The notes: a model not told the origin generated them from the letters alone. Counted from the first letter of the stretch, positions 48,511 through 58,989 are shown. The stretch: DNA of 64,000 nt from Acidobacteriota bacterium (GCA_015486055.1 WFSJ01000059.1:26626-90625), one strand, 5' to 3'. Translations and numbers: made by a program.

Positions 48511-49412
48511 AGGTTAAAGTTGCCGGAATTGAGCTTCAAAATCCAATAATCCTTGCATCTGGGACAGCAGGTTATGGGGTTGAACTTGAACCATTTATGG
48601 ACCTCAGCAAATTGGGAGGCATATCAGTCAAAGGCCTTTATCCCTACCCAAGGGAAGGGAATCCAACCCCAAGAATATGGGAGGCACCCTGCGGCATCAT
48701 AAATTCTATTGGACTTCAGGGCATAGGAATGGAGAGATTTGCAGAGGAATATTTGCCTGAGCTTTCAAAGCAAAAAACAGCAATTTTCATAAATGCCTGC
48801 GGTGAGCAGGACGAAGAATACTTTAGGGTAGCCGAGTTTTTTGACCCATACGAGGAAGTATCCGCAATAGAACTGAATCTTTCATGTCCAAATGTAAGGG
48901 AAGAGGGAAACTGCCCTGCTTTATGGCCTGATTGGAGCTACAAAATAGTGAAGTGGACGAAGCAAAGCACAAGGAAACCCATTATAGCAAAGCTTTCACC
49001 AAATACCTCTTCCATGGTTGAAGTAGCCTCAGCATGCAAGGAAGCAGGAGCAGATGCTCTATCCCTTGTTAACACATACCTGGCGATGGCTGTGGATTTC
49101 AGAACAAGAAGGTCAAGACTCTCAACTTTATTCGGCGGACTTTCGGGCCCTGCGATAAAGCCCCTCTCTTTGAGAGCAGTTTATCAAGTTGCATCTTCCC
49201 TTGATATAGATGTTATAGGAATAGGAGGGATAACAAGAGGAGAAGACCTTTTAGAGTTTCTCCTTGTGGGTGCGAAGGCAGTTCAGATAGGCTCCATTAC
49301 TCTGAGGGAACCTGCTGCCGCCATAAGAATCCTGAACGAAGCAGTTAGCCTTATGAAAAAGGAAGGTTATAACAGCTTTAAAGAAATAACTGGGAGGCTA
49401 AATATTGTATAA
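48501..49412 (+). CDS. pyrD: Dihydroorotate dehydrogenase, class 1B
   Basis: NPIILASGTAGYG, ELNLSCPNV, GGLSGPAIKPLSLRAVYQV, GIGGITRGEDLLEFLLVGAKAVQIG. ATG at 48501 overlaps the pyrK end. Confidence 0.95.
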   Translation: MDLKVKVAGIELQNPIILASGTAGYGVELEPFMDLSKLGGISVKGLYPYPREGNPTPRIWEAPCGIINSIGLQGIGMERFAEEYLPELSKQKTAIFINACGEQDEEYFRVAEFFDPYEEVSAIELNLSCPNVREEGNCPALWPDWSYKIVKWTKQSTRKPIIAKLSPNTSSMVEVASACKEAGADALSLVNTYLAMAVDFRTRRSRLSTLFGGLSGPAIKPLSLRAVYQVASSLDIDVIGIGGITRGEDLLEFLLVGAKAVQIGSITLREPAAAIRILNEAVSLMKKEGYNSFKEITGRLNIV

Positions 49413-50091
49413 AAGAGTAATAATTGCCCTCGATGTTGACAGCCTTGAGGAGACAAAGAGATTCATATTTCCAGAAGCTCTAATATATAAGGTGGGATGG
49501 AGGCTTTTTGCCAATGAAGGGTTCAGGGTTTTTGACTTTATGAACAAGAAGGGGAAAAAGGTATTTCTGGACCTTAAGATAGGGGATATTCCATCCACTG
49601 TTGAGGCATCTTTAAAGAAAATCCTGACTTTTAACCCTTATATGATTACAATTCACGCAATTTCGGGTGCAGAAACGATAAAAAGGGCAGTGGTGCTGAG
49701 GAACGAAACAAATAGGGGAACAATCATCCTCGGAGTTACCCTTCTTACGAGCCTTTCTGATAAGGAAGTCAGAAAAATGGGATTCTGCAAAGGGATTGAA
49801 GATGCGGTGAACAGGCTTACAGAGATAATTGAAGAAGCAGGGGCAGACGGGGTAGTGTGTTCCCCAATGGAGCTTGAAATGATTTCCTCTACAAAGCTCC
49901 TGAAAATTACCCCTGGAATAAGGCTTTCCGTTCCCAGCGAGGACCAAAAAAGGGTGGCCAGCCCTTATGAAGCTTTCCAAATGGGCGCTGACTTTATTGT
50001 TGTGGGAAGGGAAATCCTTACAGCCAGTGACCCGCGCAGGCGATTCTTCGATATTCTCAGAGACGCGGGATTTCTTGACTTTGCCGGCTAA
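49405..50091 (+). CDS. pyrF: Orotidine 5'-phosphate decarboxylase
   Basis: VIIALDVDSLEE, KKVFLDLKIGDIPSTVEAS, ITPGIRLS, GADFIVVGREILTASDPR. Confidence 0.95.
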   Translation: MYKRVIIALDVDSLEETKRFIFPEALIYKVGWRLFANEGFRVFDFMNKKGKKVFLDLKIGDIPSTVEASLKKILTFNPYMITIHAISGAETIKRAVVLRNETNRGTIILGVTLLTSLSDKEVRKMGFCKGIEDAVNRLTEIIEEAGADGVVCSPMELEMISSTKLLKITPGIRLSVPSEDQKRVASPYEAFQMGADFIVVGREILTASDPRRRFFDILRDAGFLDFAG

Positions 50092-50100
50092 AGAAGAAAC

Positions 50101-50979
50101 ATGAAAAAATTGACCTTGCTTATAAGGGAAATGAGACCCCATCAATGGGTGAAGAATCTCTTTGTCCTTGCCCCCGCCATTTTCTCAAAGGAAATATTCT
50201 ATAAATCAATATTTTTAGAAGCGCTCATAACTCTCATCCTTTTTTCGCTACTTTCTTCCTCAGTTTATATAATGAACGATTTTTTTGACAGAGAAGCAGA
50301 CAGGGTCCATCCTGAAAAAAGGAAAAGGCCAATAGCCGCCGGTCAGCTTCCTGCCATTCCTGCCCTTATATTTTCAATTATCCTATCTCTTTCTGTCCTT
50401 TCTTTCTCCTTCCTCTGGAGAAGTGGAACCTTCATCGTGCTTCTTACTTATATACTGCTCAATCTCATTTACTCTGCTTATCTAAAGAGGATTCCTATAG
50501 TTGACGTTTTCTTCGTGGCAATTGGGTTTGACCTCAGGGAAGCGGCAGGAGGACTTTCCTCACACATTTATCTTTCCCCATGGATGTTCGTTGTAACCTT
50601 CCTTTTAGCCCTTTTTATAGCTTCTATAAAGAGAAAACAGGAACTCTGGAAATTGAAGCAGGAGGCAGGAAACCACAGGGAAATCCTCAAAGAATATGAT
50701 CTTCCCTTCCTGGATAATTTAATAACTATAATTGCCTCTGCAACCATGATTTCCTATGTCTTATACACTTTATCCCCGGAAATAAGGGGAAAGTTTAGCG
50801 AGAATCTCTATCTTACATCTCCATTTGTTCTTTATGGCCTTCTTCGCTATCTTTATCTTGCTCACATGAAGGGGCTTGGGGATGACCCCATGGAAATAAT
50901 TCTCCACGACCTTTCATTTCAGGTAAATCTTCTTCTATGGGGATTTTCCCTTTTGGTTATAATATACTTTGGATGGTAA
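50101..50979 (+). CDS. UbiA-family prenyltransferase, decaprenyl-phosphate phosphoribosyltransferase-like
   Basis: MRPHQWVKNLFVLAPAIFS, NDFFDREADRVHPEKRKRPIAAGQL. Confidence 0.87.
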   Translation: MKKLTLLIREMRPHQWVKNLFVLAPAIFSKEIFYKSIFLEALITLILFSLLSSSVYIMNDFFDREADRVHPEKRKRPIAAGQLPAIPALIFSIILSLSVLSFSFLWRSGTFIVLLTYILLNLIYSAYLKRIPIVDVFFVAIGFDLREAAGGLSSHIYLSPWMFVVTFLLALFIASIKRKQELWKLKQEAGNHREILKEYDLPFLDNLITIIASATMISYVLYTLSPEIRGKFSENLYLTSPFVLYGLLRYLYLAHMKGLGDDPMEIILHDLSFQVNLLLWGFSLLVIIYFGW

Positions 50980-51692
50980 AAAAATTTGATTCTCTTCTCT
51001 ACTCATCTTCACTTGATGATCAGATGAAAGCATTAAATTCCCATGATTTTCCGAAAGAAAAAGCTATTATAATGCTCCGAAACAGGAATCTCTACCCTCA
51101 GGTGATTGAGGAAATCTCCTCAAGGAAGAATCTCATTGATAGCGGAAGGGTTAAATTAATGGTCGTTGCCCATCCGAAAACTCCCCTTCATCTTGCTCTT
51201 GATCTAATACCTTATCTTATGCCAATGGAACTCCTCGAAGTCTTAAAGAGCCCAACAGCAAAGCCTGCTGTAAGGAAAAAGGCCGAGATGATTTTGATGG
51301 AAAATCTTAGAAAATATCCTGTTGGACTTAAAATATCCATGGCAAGGCTTGCCCCTGCAAGAGCACATCACATTTTTCTCAAGGAGAAAAGCGAGGATGT
51401 GCTGCGGGCCTTTGTGAAAAATTCATATATGAAAGAAGAAATTATACTCAGACTTTTAGAAAGGAAGGATCTACCGCAATCTTTTATAAACTTTCTTTAT
51501 TACTCAACTAAATGGGGAATTTCAAAGAGAGTTAAATTAAAAATAGCCCTTTCTCACTCTTCCCCGATACCCATTGTTTTAAGAATAATAAATGAGCTTA
51601 ATCCTCAGGAATTGAGGGAAATAAAAAGGGATCCTTCCCAGCCTGATATTGTCCTGAGAAGAGTAAACATAGCTTTAGGAAAGGAGGAATAG
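50973..51692 (+). CDS. Hypothetical alpha-helical repeat protein
   Basis: No family recognised; helical, HEAT/LRV-like pattern (VVAHPKTPLHLALDLIPYL). ATG at 50973 chosen over the ORF track start at 50937. Confidence 0.6.
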   Translation: MVKKFDSLLYSSSLDDQMKALNSHDFPKEKAIIMLRNRNLYPQVIEEISSRKNLIDSGRVKLMVVAHPKTPLHLALDLIPYLMPMELLEVLKSPTAKPAVRKKAEMILMENLRKYPVGLKISMARLAPARAHHIFLKEKSEDVLRAFVKNSYMKEEIILRLLERKDLPQSFINFLYYSTKWGISKRVKLKIALSHSSPIPIVLRIINELNPQELREIKRDPSQPDIVLRRVNIALGKEE

Positions 51693-51694
51693 CC

Positions 51695-51931
51695 ATGGAA
51701 AAACTCAGCTTTGAGGAAGGTTTAAAACGCCTCGAAGATATAGTTGAAAAACTTGAAAAAGGGGAGGTTCCCCTTGAGGAGGCGATAAAACTTTATGAAG
51801 AAGGGATGAAACTTGCAAAAGAGCTGAAAGAAAAACTCGATGAGATAGAGATGAAGGTGGAAAAGCTTATGGAAACTGATAAAGGATTCAGGACAGAGGA
51901 ATTCCATCACAGGAAAGAAGATGAGGATTGA
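51695..51931 (+). CDS. xseB: Exodeoxyribonuclease VII small subunit
   Basis: LSFEEGLKRLEDIVEKLEKGEVPLEEAIKLYEEGMKL. Confidence 0.96.
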   Translation: MEKLSFEEGLKRLEDIVEKLEKGEVPLEEAIKLYEEGMKLAKELKEKLDEIEMKVEKLMETDKGFRTEEFHHRKEDED

Positions 51932-52703
51932 AGAGGAGATATCTAATTTTCTTAAAAAATTTGAGAAAAAACTTACAGAAGAAATAAAAAATGAATATCT
52001 TCTTTATCCCCTTCTTCCTCCAGGTAAAAGGACGAGGCCCCTTCTTCTTTATTCTGCTTCATATCCTTTGATGAACGATACAGTAATGGTTCTTTCCATT
52101 GCAGTAGAGCTTCTTCATACTTCCTCACTCGTCCACGATGACCTTCCCTTTGTTGACGATTCAGCTGAAAGAAGGGGAAAGCCTGCTTCCCACATAAAAT
52201 ATTCACCCGGAATTGCGGTAATGATAGGAGATGGGCTCCTTGCCGAAAGCTTCAGGATAGCATCAAGAATAAACTGTGAGGCTGTTTCGCTTCTTTCCCA
52301 GGCAGCAGGGATGGAAGGAATAGCAGGAGGTCAGATATTGGACCTAAAAAAGGAAGATACCCTTGACGGTATATACAATATTTATGAGAAAAAAACCGTA
52401 AAACTTTTTCGCTCATCCTTTCTTCTCGGGCTTCTGGCCTCTGGGAGGAGGGCTCTTTTTAAAGAGGGGGAAAAGATATCAAGGGAAATAGGATTCCTGT
52501 TTCAAATAGCAGACGATATAATAGACAGGGAAAAATGTGGGAGCGAACCCAATATAGCAAAAATTGTAGGTGAAAAAGAGGCGTTAAAATTAGCAAAGAA
52601 GCATTACATCAGTGCTTTGGAGGCTTCGGATAAATTTCAGGGGAGGGAAACTATAAAGTGGTTGATAAAGAAAATTATAAAGAGAGTATCCTTGAGAGAA
52701 TAA
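51921..52703 (+). CDS. Polyprenyl synthetase (farnesyl/geranylgeranyl diphosphate synthase)
   Basis: GKRTRPLL, LVHDDLPFVDDS, FQIADDIID. Confidence 0.92.
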   Translation: MRIEEEISNFLKKFEKKLTEEIKNEYLLYPLLPPGKRTRPLLLYSASYPLMNDTVMVLSIAVELLHTSSLVHDDLPFVDDSAERRGKPASHIKYSPGIAVMIGDGLLAESFRIASRINCEAVSLLSQAAGMEGIAGGQILDLKKEDTLDGIYNIYEKKTVKLFRSSFLLGLLASGRRALFKEGEKISREIGFLFQIADDIIDREKCGSEPNIAKIVGEKEALKLAKKHYISALEASDKFQGRETIKWLIKKIIKRVSLRE

Positions 52704-54556
52704 ATTCTCCCCAGGATTTGAAAAAGTTAGAATGGGGAGAACTGAATAAGTTAGCCGTTGAGATAAGAGAAAAAATAATAGAGGTTATTGCAAAAACAGG
52801 GGGGCATCTCGCCTCAAACCTCGGTACTGTCGAGCTAACCCTTGCTCTGCATCTGAGCTTCGATGAACCAAGGGACAAAATAATCTGGGATGTTGGACAT
52901 CAGACTTACACCCACAAGTTGATTACCGGAAGGAGGGATAGATTTCATACTATCAGGCAATATAAGGGAATAAGTGGATTTACAACTCCTGAAGAGTCAG
53001 AATATGACATATATGGTGCTGGTCATGCCTCTACTGCTCTTGGTGCTGCCCTTGGTATAGCTGTTGCAAGGGATTTAAAGAGCGAGAATTTCAATGTCGT
53101 TGCCGTTGTAGGAGATGGTTCCCTTACAGGGGGAGCGGCTTTTGAAGCTTTAAATCAAATAGGTTACCTGAAAAAACCTCTGATAATAATTCTTAATGAC
53201 AACAAAATGAGCATTTCCCCAAATGTTGGGGCAATAGCAGGATATCTTAATTTCATGATTTCAGGACAGTTTTACCTGAAGTTAAAGGAACATGTTGCAA
53301 GCATTCTTGACCATCTCCCTGGGGGAAAGAAAATGATAGAGATGGGGAGGTCTATTGAAGGTGTTCTGAAGAAGATACTCGTTCCTGGTATGCTTTTTGA
53401 GCAGCTTGGCATAAAATATATGGGACCAATAAGCGGTCATTCTATAAAGTCCTTGGTTAAAAGCTTTGAGGATGCCAAGAAATATGATTACCCTGTTATT
53501 CTCCACATAGTTACAAGAAAAGGGAAGGGATATGTGCCGGCTGAAAAGGCAGCGAATCTCTTTCACTCTTCACCAAAGTTTGAAATTTCCACGGGAAAAT
53601 TCCTGAAAAAGGATATTCCTTCTTATTCAAAGATATTCTCACAGACCCTGATTGAGCTTGCAGAAAAGGACAAAAGAATTGTGGCAATAACTGCTGCAAT
53701 GCCAGAAGGTACAGGGCTTATAGAATTCGGAAAAAGATTCCCTGAAAGATTCTTCGATGTGGGGATAGCCGAGCAACATGCTATTCTTTTCTCAGCAGGC
53801 CTCTCAAAGGAAGGACTACTCCCTGTGGCTGCCATATACTCAACATTTCTCCAGAGAGCTTATGATATGCTTTATCATGACCTTTCCATAATGAATCTCC
53901 AGGTGACAATCGGGATAGATAGGGCTGGAGTAGTGGGGAGTGATGGTCCAACGCATCAAGGGATATTCGATATGGCCTATCTGAGGATATTTCCGAATTT
54001 CGTTATAATGGCCCCAAAGGACGAAAGTGAACTCCGTCACATGCTCTACACATCCATATATAATCCAGGCCCCTCAACACTGAGATATCCCAGAGATTAT
54101 GTCATAGGAGTCGCGCTTGAACCATTAAAAAAGCTAAAAATAGGGAAGGGAGAGCTCCTTGAGGAAGGAGAGGATCTTCTAATACTTGCAGTTGGAACCA
54201 TGGTGCATCCATGCCTGAAGGCAGCGGATATTCTAAGAAGGAAAGGAATTAAACCCACAATTGTAAATGCAAGGTTCATAAAACCCCTTGATAAAGAGCT
54301 GATCATTACCCTTTCAAGGAAACATCCCTATATTGTAACCGTTGAGGAAGGAATAATAGATGGTGGCTTTGGCTCAGGTGTAAGAGAGCTCCTTGATAGA
54401 GAAGGGATATATCCACCTTTTATGAGAATTGGAGTTCCCTCAATGCTCATACCAAACGGTCCAAGGGAAAAACTCCTTGAAGACCTTGCCCTTACAGGCG
54501 AAGGGATAGCAAGGAAAGTGAAGGAATTTCTTGAGCACGGGAAAAAAGAGGGCTGA
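52658..54556 (+). CDS. dxs: 1-deoxy-D-xylulose-5-phosphate synthase
   Basis: GGHLASNLGTVELTLALH, VVGDGSLTGGAAFEALN, DRAGVVGSDGPTHQGIFDMAYLR. Confidence 0.97.
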   Translation: MVDKENYKESILERINSPQDLKKLEWGELNKLAVEIREKIIEVIAKTGGHLASNLGTVELTLALHLSFDEPRDKIIWDVGHQTYTHKLITGRRDRFHTIRQYKGISGFTTPEESEYDIYGAGHASTALGAALGIAVARDLKSENFNVVAVVGDGSLTGGAAFEALNQIGYLKKPLIIILNDNKMSISPNVGAIAGYLNFMISGQFYLKLKEHVASILDHLPGGKKMIEMGRSIEGVLKKILVPGMLFEQLGIKYMGPISGHSIKSLVKSFEDAKKYDYPVILHIVTRKGKGYVPAEKAANLFHSSPKFEISTGKFLKKDIPSYSKIFSQTLIELAEKDKRIVAITAAMPEGTGLIEFGKRFPERFFDVGIAEQHAILFSAGLSKEGLLPVAAIYSTFLQRAYDMLYHDLSIMNLQVTIGIDRAGVVGSDGPTHQGIFDMAYLRIFPNFVIMAPKDESELRHMLYTSIYNPGPSTLRYPRDYVIGVALEPLKKLKIGKGELLEEGEDLLILAVGTMVHPCLKAADILRRKGIKPTIVNARFIKPLDKELIITLSRKHPYIVTVEEGIIDGGFGSGVRELLDREGIYPPFMRIGVPSMLIPNGPREKLLEDLALTGEGIARKVKEFLEHGKKEG

Positions 54557-55304
54557 CCTCCTGATTTTTGAGAGAGGACTTGCACCTTCAAGGGAAAAAG
54601 CAAGATCCCTTATAAATACAGGAAAGGTATATCTCAGAAACTCAAGGGTTGAAAAGCCTTCCCAGATAATAAGTGAAAAAGAGGAAATCTTCATAAAAGA
54701 AAGCATCAAATATGTTAGCAGGGCAGGAGCGAAGCTTGAGAAAGCAATTGAGGACTTTGGCATAACCCCGGAGGGGAAGATCTGTCTTGATATAGGGGCA
54801 TCAACAGGAGGTTTCACGGACTGCCTTCTTCAAAGGGGAGCTTTGAAGGTCTATGCTATAGATGTCGATCCACGCCAGCTTCATTATAAGCTTAGAAAGA
54901 GGAAAAATATTTTCCCGATAAAACTCAATGCGCGATACATAAAAAAGCAGGATCTCCCTGAACTTCCAGATATGGTTACAATAGATGTTTCTTTCATATC
55001 TGCCATTAAAATTTTAAAACCACTTTCGGACTTTCTTCCCGAAGATGCGGACATTCTTGTCCTCATAAAACCTCAGTTTGAGGCTGGTAGAGAAAAGGTA
55101 AGAAAGGGAGGAATCATCAGAGACAGGAATGTTATAATTGAAGTCGTGAAGGGATTTTGTAAGGAAGCTGAAAATTTAGGGTTTTATCCCCATGGGATTT
55201 CAAAACCAATAAAGGGCAAAGAAGGAAATCAGGAAATATTTGTGCTATTTAGAAAGAGTTTCTATGAATTTCCCCTTAAAAAAACACTGGAGGAAAAAAT
55301 TTGA
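54531..55304 (+). CDS. TlyA-family rRNA 2'-O-methyltransferase
   Basis: S4-like N-domain (RADLLIFERGLAPSREKARSLINTGKVYL), ICLDIGASTGGFTDCLLQRGALKVYAIDV. Confidence 0.94.
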   Translation: MSTGKKRADLLIFERGLAPSREKARSLINTGKVYLRNSRVEKPSQIISEKEEIFIKESIKYVSRAGAKLEKAIEDFGITPEGKICLDIGASTGGFTDCLLQRGALKVYAIDVDPRQLHYKLRKRKNIFPIKLNARYIKKQDLPELPDMVTIDVSFISAIKILKPLSDFLPEDADILVLIKPQFEAGREKVRKGGIIRDRNVIIEVVKGFCKEAENLGFYPHGISKPIKGKEGNQEIFVLFRKSFYEFPLKKTLEEKI

Positions 55305-56134
55305 AAGCAGGGATCGTTGCAAAACTTCACGCAATGGGAATAGAAAATTATCTTGAGAGGCTCGGTAAATTCTTAAAGGCAAGAGGGATAGAAATAGCTG
55401 TGGAAGATGGAATAAACCAAATATCTGATCTCAGTGGTGAGACCTATACCAGAGGGGAAATTCCTTTCCGTGTTGATTTTCTCGTTGTCCTCGGCGGAGA
55501 TGGCACCCTCCTTTCTGTGGCAAACCTTGCAGCAAAGGCAGGAATACCACTTATAGGAGTAAATTTAGGATTTCTCGGCTTCCTAACAGAGACGAAGAAA
55601 GAGGAAATGGAAGAAGCCCTCAAGGAATTTTTGAGCGGAAAGGCATCCGTGGACGAAAGGGAATTGCTCGAGATAAGTTTCCGTTCTAAAAAGAGTTTTG
55701 CCCTAAACGATGCTGTAATAAATAAAAGTGCCCTCGCAAGAATAATAACAATAAGGGTTGGGATTAACGGTGAGGAAATCTCAAGGCTCAGGGCGGACGG
55801 AATAATAGTCTCAACACCTACGGGTTCCACTGGATATTCTCTTTCTGCAGCTGGACCAATAGTCAATCCCTCTGTCTCCGCAATTTTAATAACTCCAATC
55901 TGCCCCCATGCTCTTACCCAGAGGCCAATAATTATCCCCTCGTCCTTAAAAGTTTCACTGAAGCTCATTTCCGGAGAGGAAGTTTATCTCACCCTTGATG
56001 GACAGAGAGGAGAGAAGGTGAGGGAAGGGGAAATCGTTGAGATTAAAAGGGCCACGCAGAAACTTAAGCTTATAAGGCCTTCGGGAAGAACCTATTATAA
56101 AATGCTGAGGGAAAAACTCGGCTGGGGAAACTGA
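55301..56134 (+). CDS. nadK: NAD kinase
   Basis: VVLGGDGTLLSVAN, GVNLGFLGFLTE, STPTGSTGYSLSAAGPIV. Confidence 0.95.
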   Translation: MKAGIVAKLHAMGIENYLERLGKFLKARGIEIAVEDGINQISDLSGETYTRGEIPFRVDFLVVLGGDGTLLSVANLAAKAGIPLIGVNLGFLGFLTETKKEEMEEALKEFLSGKASVDERELLEISFRSKKSFALNDAVINKSALARIITIRVGINGEEISRLRADGIIVSTPTGSTGYSLSAAGPIVNPSVSAILITPICPHALTQRPIIIPSSLKVSLKLISGEEVYLTLDGQRGEKVREGEIVEIKRATQKLKLIRPSGRTYYKMLREKLGWGN

Positions 56135-56294
56135 GACTTCAGAGGTTAAGTCCTGCTCATTTGCTTTTGTGAAGAAAAGGAAATAATAGGAGTGCATATA
56201 GAGATTTTTTTCTTTAGTGTCTCCATCCGTTTGATTTATTCTCCGTGCTAAAACTTATTCTCTCTATTTGGAGAAAGACTCTCTTAAACTCATC

Positions 56295-56450
56295 TTTGCG
56301 TAGGTTAAAATTTTAAAGGAGGGGCGTAAACTCTTCCTGGCGAGGGTGTGGCTTCTCAACTTTGGCTTCAAGTGCCTTGGTGTCAATTGCCGCCCTCGCC
56401 ACACCTTTTCCTTGTGGCCAGTAGGAAATTTTTCGTAAACGCTACGCAAA
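56295..56450 (+). ncRNA. Candidate IS110 bridge RNA (structured noncoding segment 5' of the recombinase)
   Basis: TTTGCGTAG (56295-56303) is the exact reverse complement of CTACGCAAA (56442-56450). Nested pairs: TTCC-TGGC (56334-56341) with GCCA-gta-GGAA (56417-56427); GGTGTGGC (56345-56352) with GCCACACC (56398-56405). Confidence 0.55.
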
Positions 56451-56490
56451 TGCCGGGGAAAAGGGAACAAAACAAAAAAGGAGGGACAAA

Positions 56491-57663
56491 ATGCAACAAC
56501 TTACAACCGCAGTCAGGAGCGGAAGCGAAGAAGTTGTAGCTGGTATTGATCCTTCACGCTACAGCTTTCAGCTTGCTCTCCGCTCCCGGTCTCAAGAATA
56601 TTTTAATAACAAATTCGAGATTTTTCCACAGAGGATAAGGGAGCTTATAGGTGAGCTTAAAGCTTATGGACTCAAGCGTATAGTAATTGAAGGGGCTCAT
56701 CTTTTAGGTTACACAACCCTTTGGGAATTTCGAAAAGCTGGATTTGAGCTCTTTGAACTTCCTCCATACAGAGCTCATAAACTCAATCATCTTCTCTGCG
56801 AAAGCCATAACGACGTAGATGATGCAGAAGCGGCGGCTACAGCAGGACTTCATTTTGAAAGAAGTGTTGTGCCTCTCTTTCTCGATAAGAAAAAGCAAAT
56901 TCTTTACACCCTCTGTAGATTTCGCCACCAGCTTGTAAAAGAAAAAACCCGTCATATAAACAGACTCCACAAACTACTAAGCGAAAGCTATGGCTGGGTT
57001 TATAAGAAGCTTAAAAGAAGCTATCCGCTGGAGAGCAAATACGGAAGGAAATTTTTCCAGAAGTATCCTTCGCTTAATACGGCGATAGAGAAAAAAGTCG
57101 AATTAAAAGAAGAACTGGGGGAAGAAATTTACAGATTAGTAGTAAAAAGTGGAAAATGGCAGGCAGGGATATATATGCAAGAGCTGGAATATCTAATAAA
57201 ACAAGAGATTGAGATGATAACAGATGGAGAGAAAAGGGTAAGGCAAATTGAACAGAAAATGAAGAAGGCTGCTGAAAGCGTAGAAGAGGCAAATATGCTT
57301 ATGAAAATTCCAGGTGTAGGTGTCATCTCAGCTTCGATTCTTCTTACATCCGTAAAAGACATAAAGAAATTTGAAAAGGAATCGTGTTTTGCTGGCTACT
57401 GTGGGGTTGGACCAAAAATGTGGCAGTCAGGAGAAGCAAAGGCAAAATCGGTGAAGAGAAGAAGCTACAACAGAAAACTAAGAGCAGTATTTTATAACAT
57501 AGCATTTTCAGCTATGAGGGTAAATTCAAAGGCCAGGGCATATTACAAGAGAAAAAGAAAGGAAGGTAAAACTCATCGCCAGGCCCTGGCTCATCTTGCA
57601 AGACATTATGCAAGGATAATTTATAAGGTCTGGAAAAGAGGAGAATATCATGAGCTACAATGA
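56491..57663 (+). mobile_element. IS110-family DEDD recombinase/transposase (IS element extends beyond the CDS)
   Basis: AGIDPSRYSFQLAL, IVIEGAHLLGYTT, NDVDDAEAAATAG, MKIPGVGVISASILLTS, GYCGVGPKMWQSGEAKAK. Confidence 0.9.
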
Positions 57664-57675
57664 TTAAAAAAATAA

Positions 57676-57694
57676 GTCAACCTGGAGGGTTGAC
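57676..57694. terminator. Perfect 7-bp hairpin downstream of IS110
   Basis: GTCAACC-TGGAG-GGTTGAC, 13 nt after the transposase stop. Confidence 0.5.
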
Positions 57695-57738
57695 ATAGGA
57701 AATTGACTACACCATCTGACCCTGATTCGTCTATTTGA

Positions 57739-58989
57739 TTAAGTGCCAGAAAGCTTCAACATTGTTTTCGCAGTTTTTAGAATTGTTACCATATCTAAAA
57801 TTAAATCCCGATTTTTGATATAAAATAAATCATATTCCAGCTTTTTCTTATGGTCTTCTATGCTTTCTCCAGCATATTTATGATTTACCTGGGCCCAGCC
57901 TGTAATTCCTGGCTTCACTTCCAATCTCAAACGATAAAAAGGTATTTCTTTTTCAAGTTTTTCTATAAAAACTTTCCTTTCCGGCCGGGGACCTATTAAG
58001 CTCATTTCTCCCCTGAGAACATTTATGAGCTGCGGAATTTCGTCCATTCTGAATTTTCGCATTATTCTCCCTATTCTCGTGATTCTGGGGTCATTTCCGA
58101 TAGCGAATCTGGGTCCTTCTTCTTCTGCATTAGGAATCATAGTCCTAAATTTTATTAAATTAAATTCCCTACCTCTATACCCCATGCGTTTCTGCTTGTA
58201 TAATATGGGGCCTTTTGATTCTAAGCAATGTATTAAGGCAAAAGCAAAACCTATGGGGAAAAGCAATATCAAAAGGAGTAGGGCCCCCAAAAAGTCCAGG
58301 AAGCTCTTGACCTTAAGATAAAATATTTTTTTTGCTTTAAGGTGATGGAGAAGCCAAACCTCATCCACATATTTCAGGGGAATTCTATCGGTTTTTTTCT
58401 CTATAAATGAAATTAAATCTATTGCTTCGGTTCCCTCGATGATCTTTTGAATAATATAAGGCATATCCTTGCGGTTTTTTAGCGAGGCGTCATATATTAT
58501 AAGATCCGGGTTTTCAAGGTCTCCCTCATCAGTTAAGATTTCTCCCATTATTGGTTTCAGGCTGTAGTTTGTTCCGACTTCAGCAGGGGAGACCGCGCTG
58601 AACCAACCTATTGTTAAGGGTTTGCCCTTTATCTTCTCGGACAATTTTAATTTGCGCTCAAGAAGGAAAATCGCAGAAAGCAACCAAAAGATGTTAAAGT
58701 AGGCAATTCTTCCTATTCGGGAAGAAAAGAAGAAAGCAAATTCTAAAAAGGATGTAATAACAAGCATAATAAAGACTTTTCCAACAATGAGTAAAAGCTC
58801 ATTTGTATTTAAGGATTTTTCCTCTTTATGAGAGAAGGATATGAGGTCAAAAATATAGGAAAGGATAAAAATAGAGATTACGACTAAGATTATATTGAAC
58901 TCCTTTGTTTTTATAAAGGGCAAAAAGGTTCTTATATTCCAGAAGTAGAGAAATAAGGCGATTAGCACAACCAATGTGAAGACTGCCAA
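57739..58989 (-). CDS. Polyprenyl-phosphate sugar phosphotransferase (exopolysaccharide initiation)
   Basis: KQKRMGYRGREFNLIKFRTM, FRMDEIPQLINVLRGEMSLIGPRPE, VKPGITGWAQVNH. Confidence 0.94.
   Translation of the reverse strand: MAVFTLVVLIALFLYFWNIRTFLPFIKTKEFNIILVVISIFILSYIFDLISFSHKEEKSLNTNELLLIVGKVFIMLVITSFLEFAFFFSSRIGRIAYFNIFWLLSAIFLLERKLKLSEKIKGKPLTIGWFSAVSPAEVGTNYSLKPIMGEILTDEGDLENPDLIIYDASLKNRKDMPYIIQKIIEGTEAIDLISFIEKKTDRIPLKYVDEVWLLHHLKAKKIFYLKVKSFLDFLGALLLLILLFPIGFAFALIHCLESKGPILYKQKRMGYRGREFNLIKFRTMIPNAEEEGPRFAIGNDPRITRIGRIMRKFRMDEIPQLINVLRGEMSLIGPRPERKVFIEKLEKEIPFYRLRLEVKPGITGWAQVNHKYAGESIEDHKKKLEYDLFYIKNRDLILDMVTILKTAKTMLKLSGT

Noticed and set aside
56348-56539. 63-aa ORF upstream of the IS110 transposase
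   Set aside because: Lies within the structured noncoding IS end and overlaps the transposase start; better explained as RNA.
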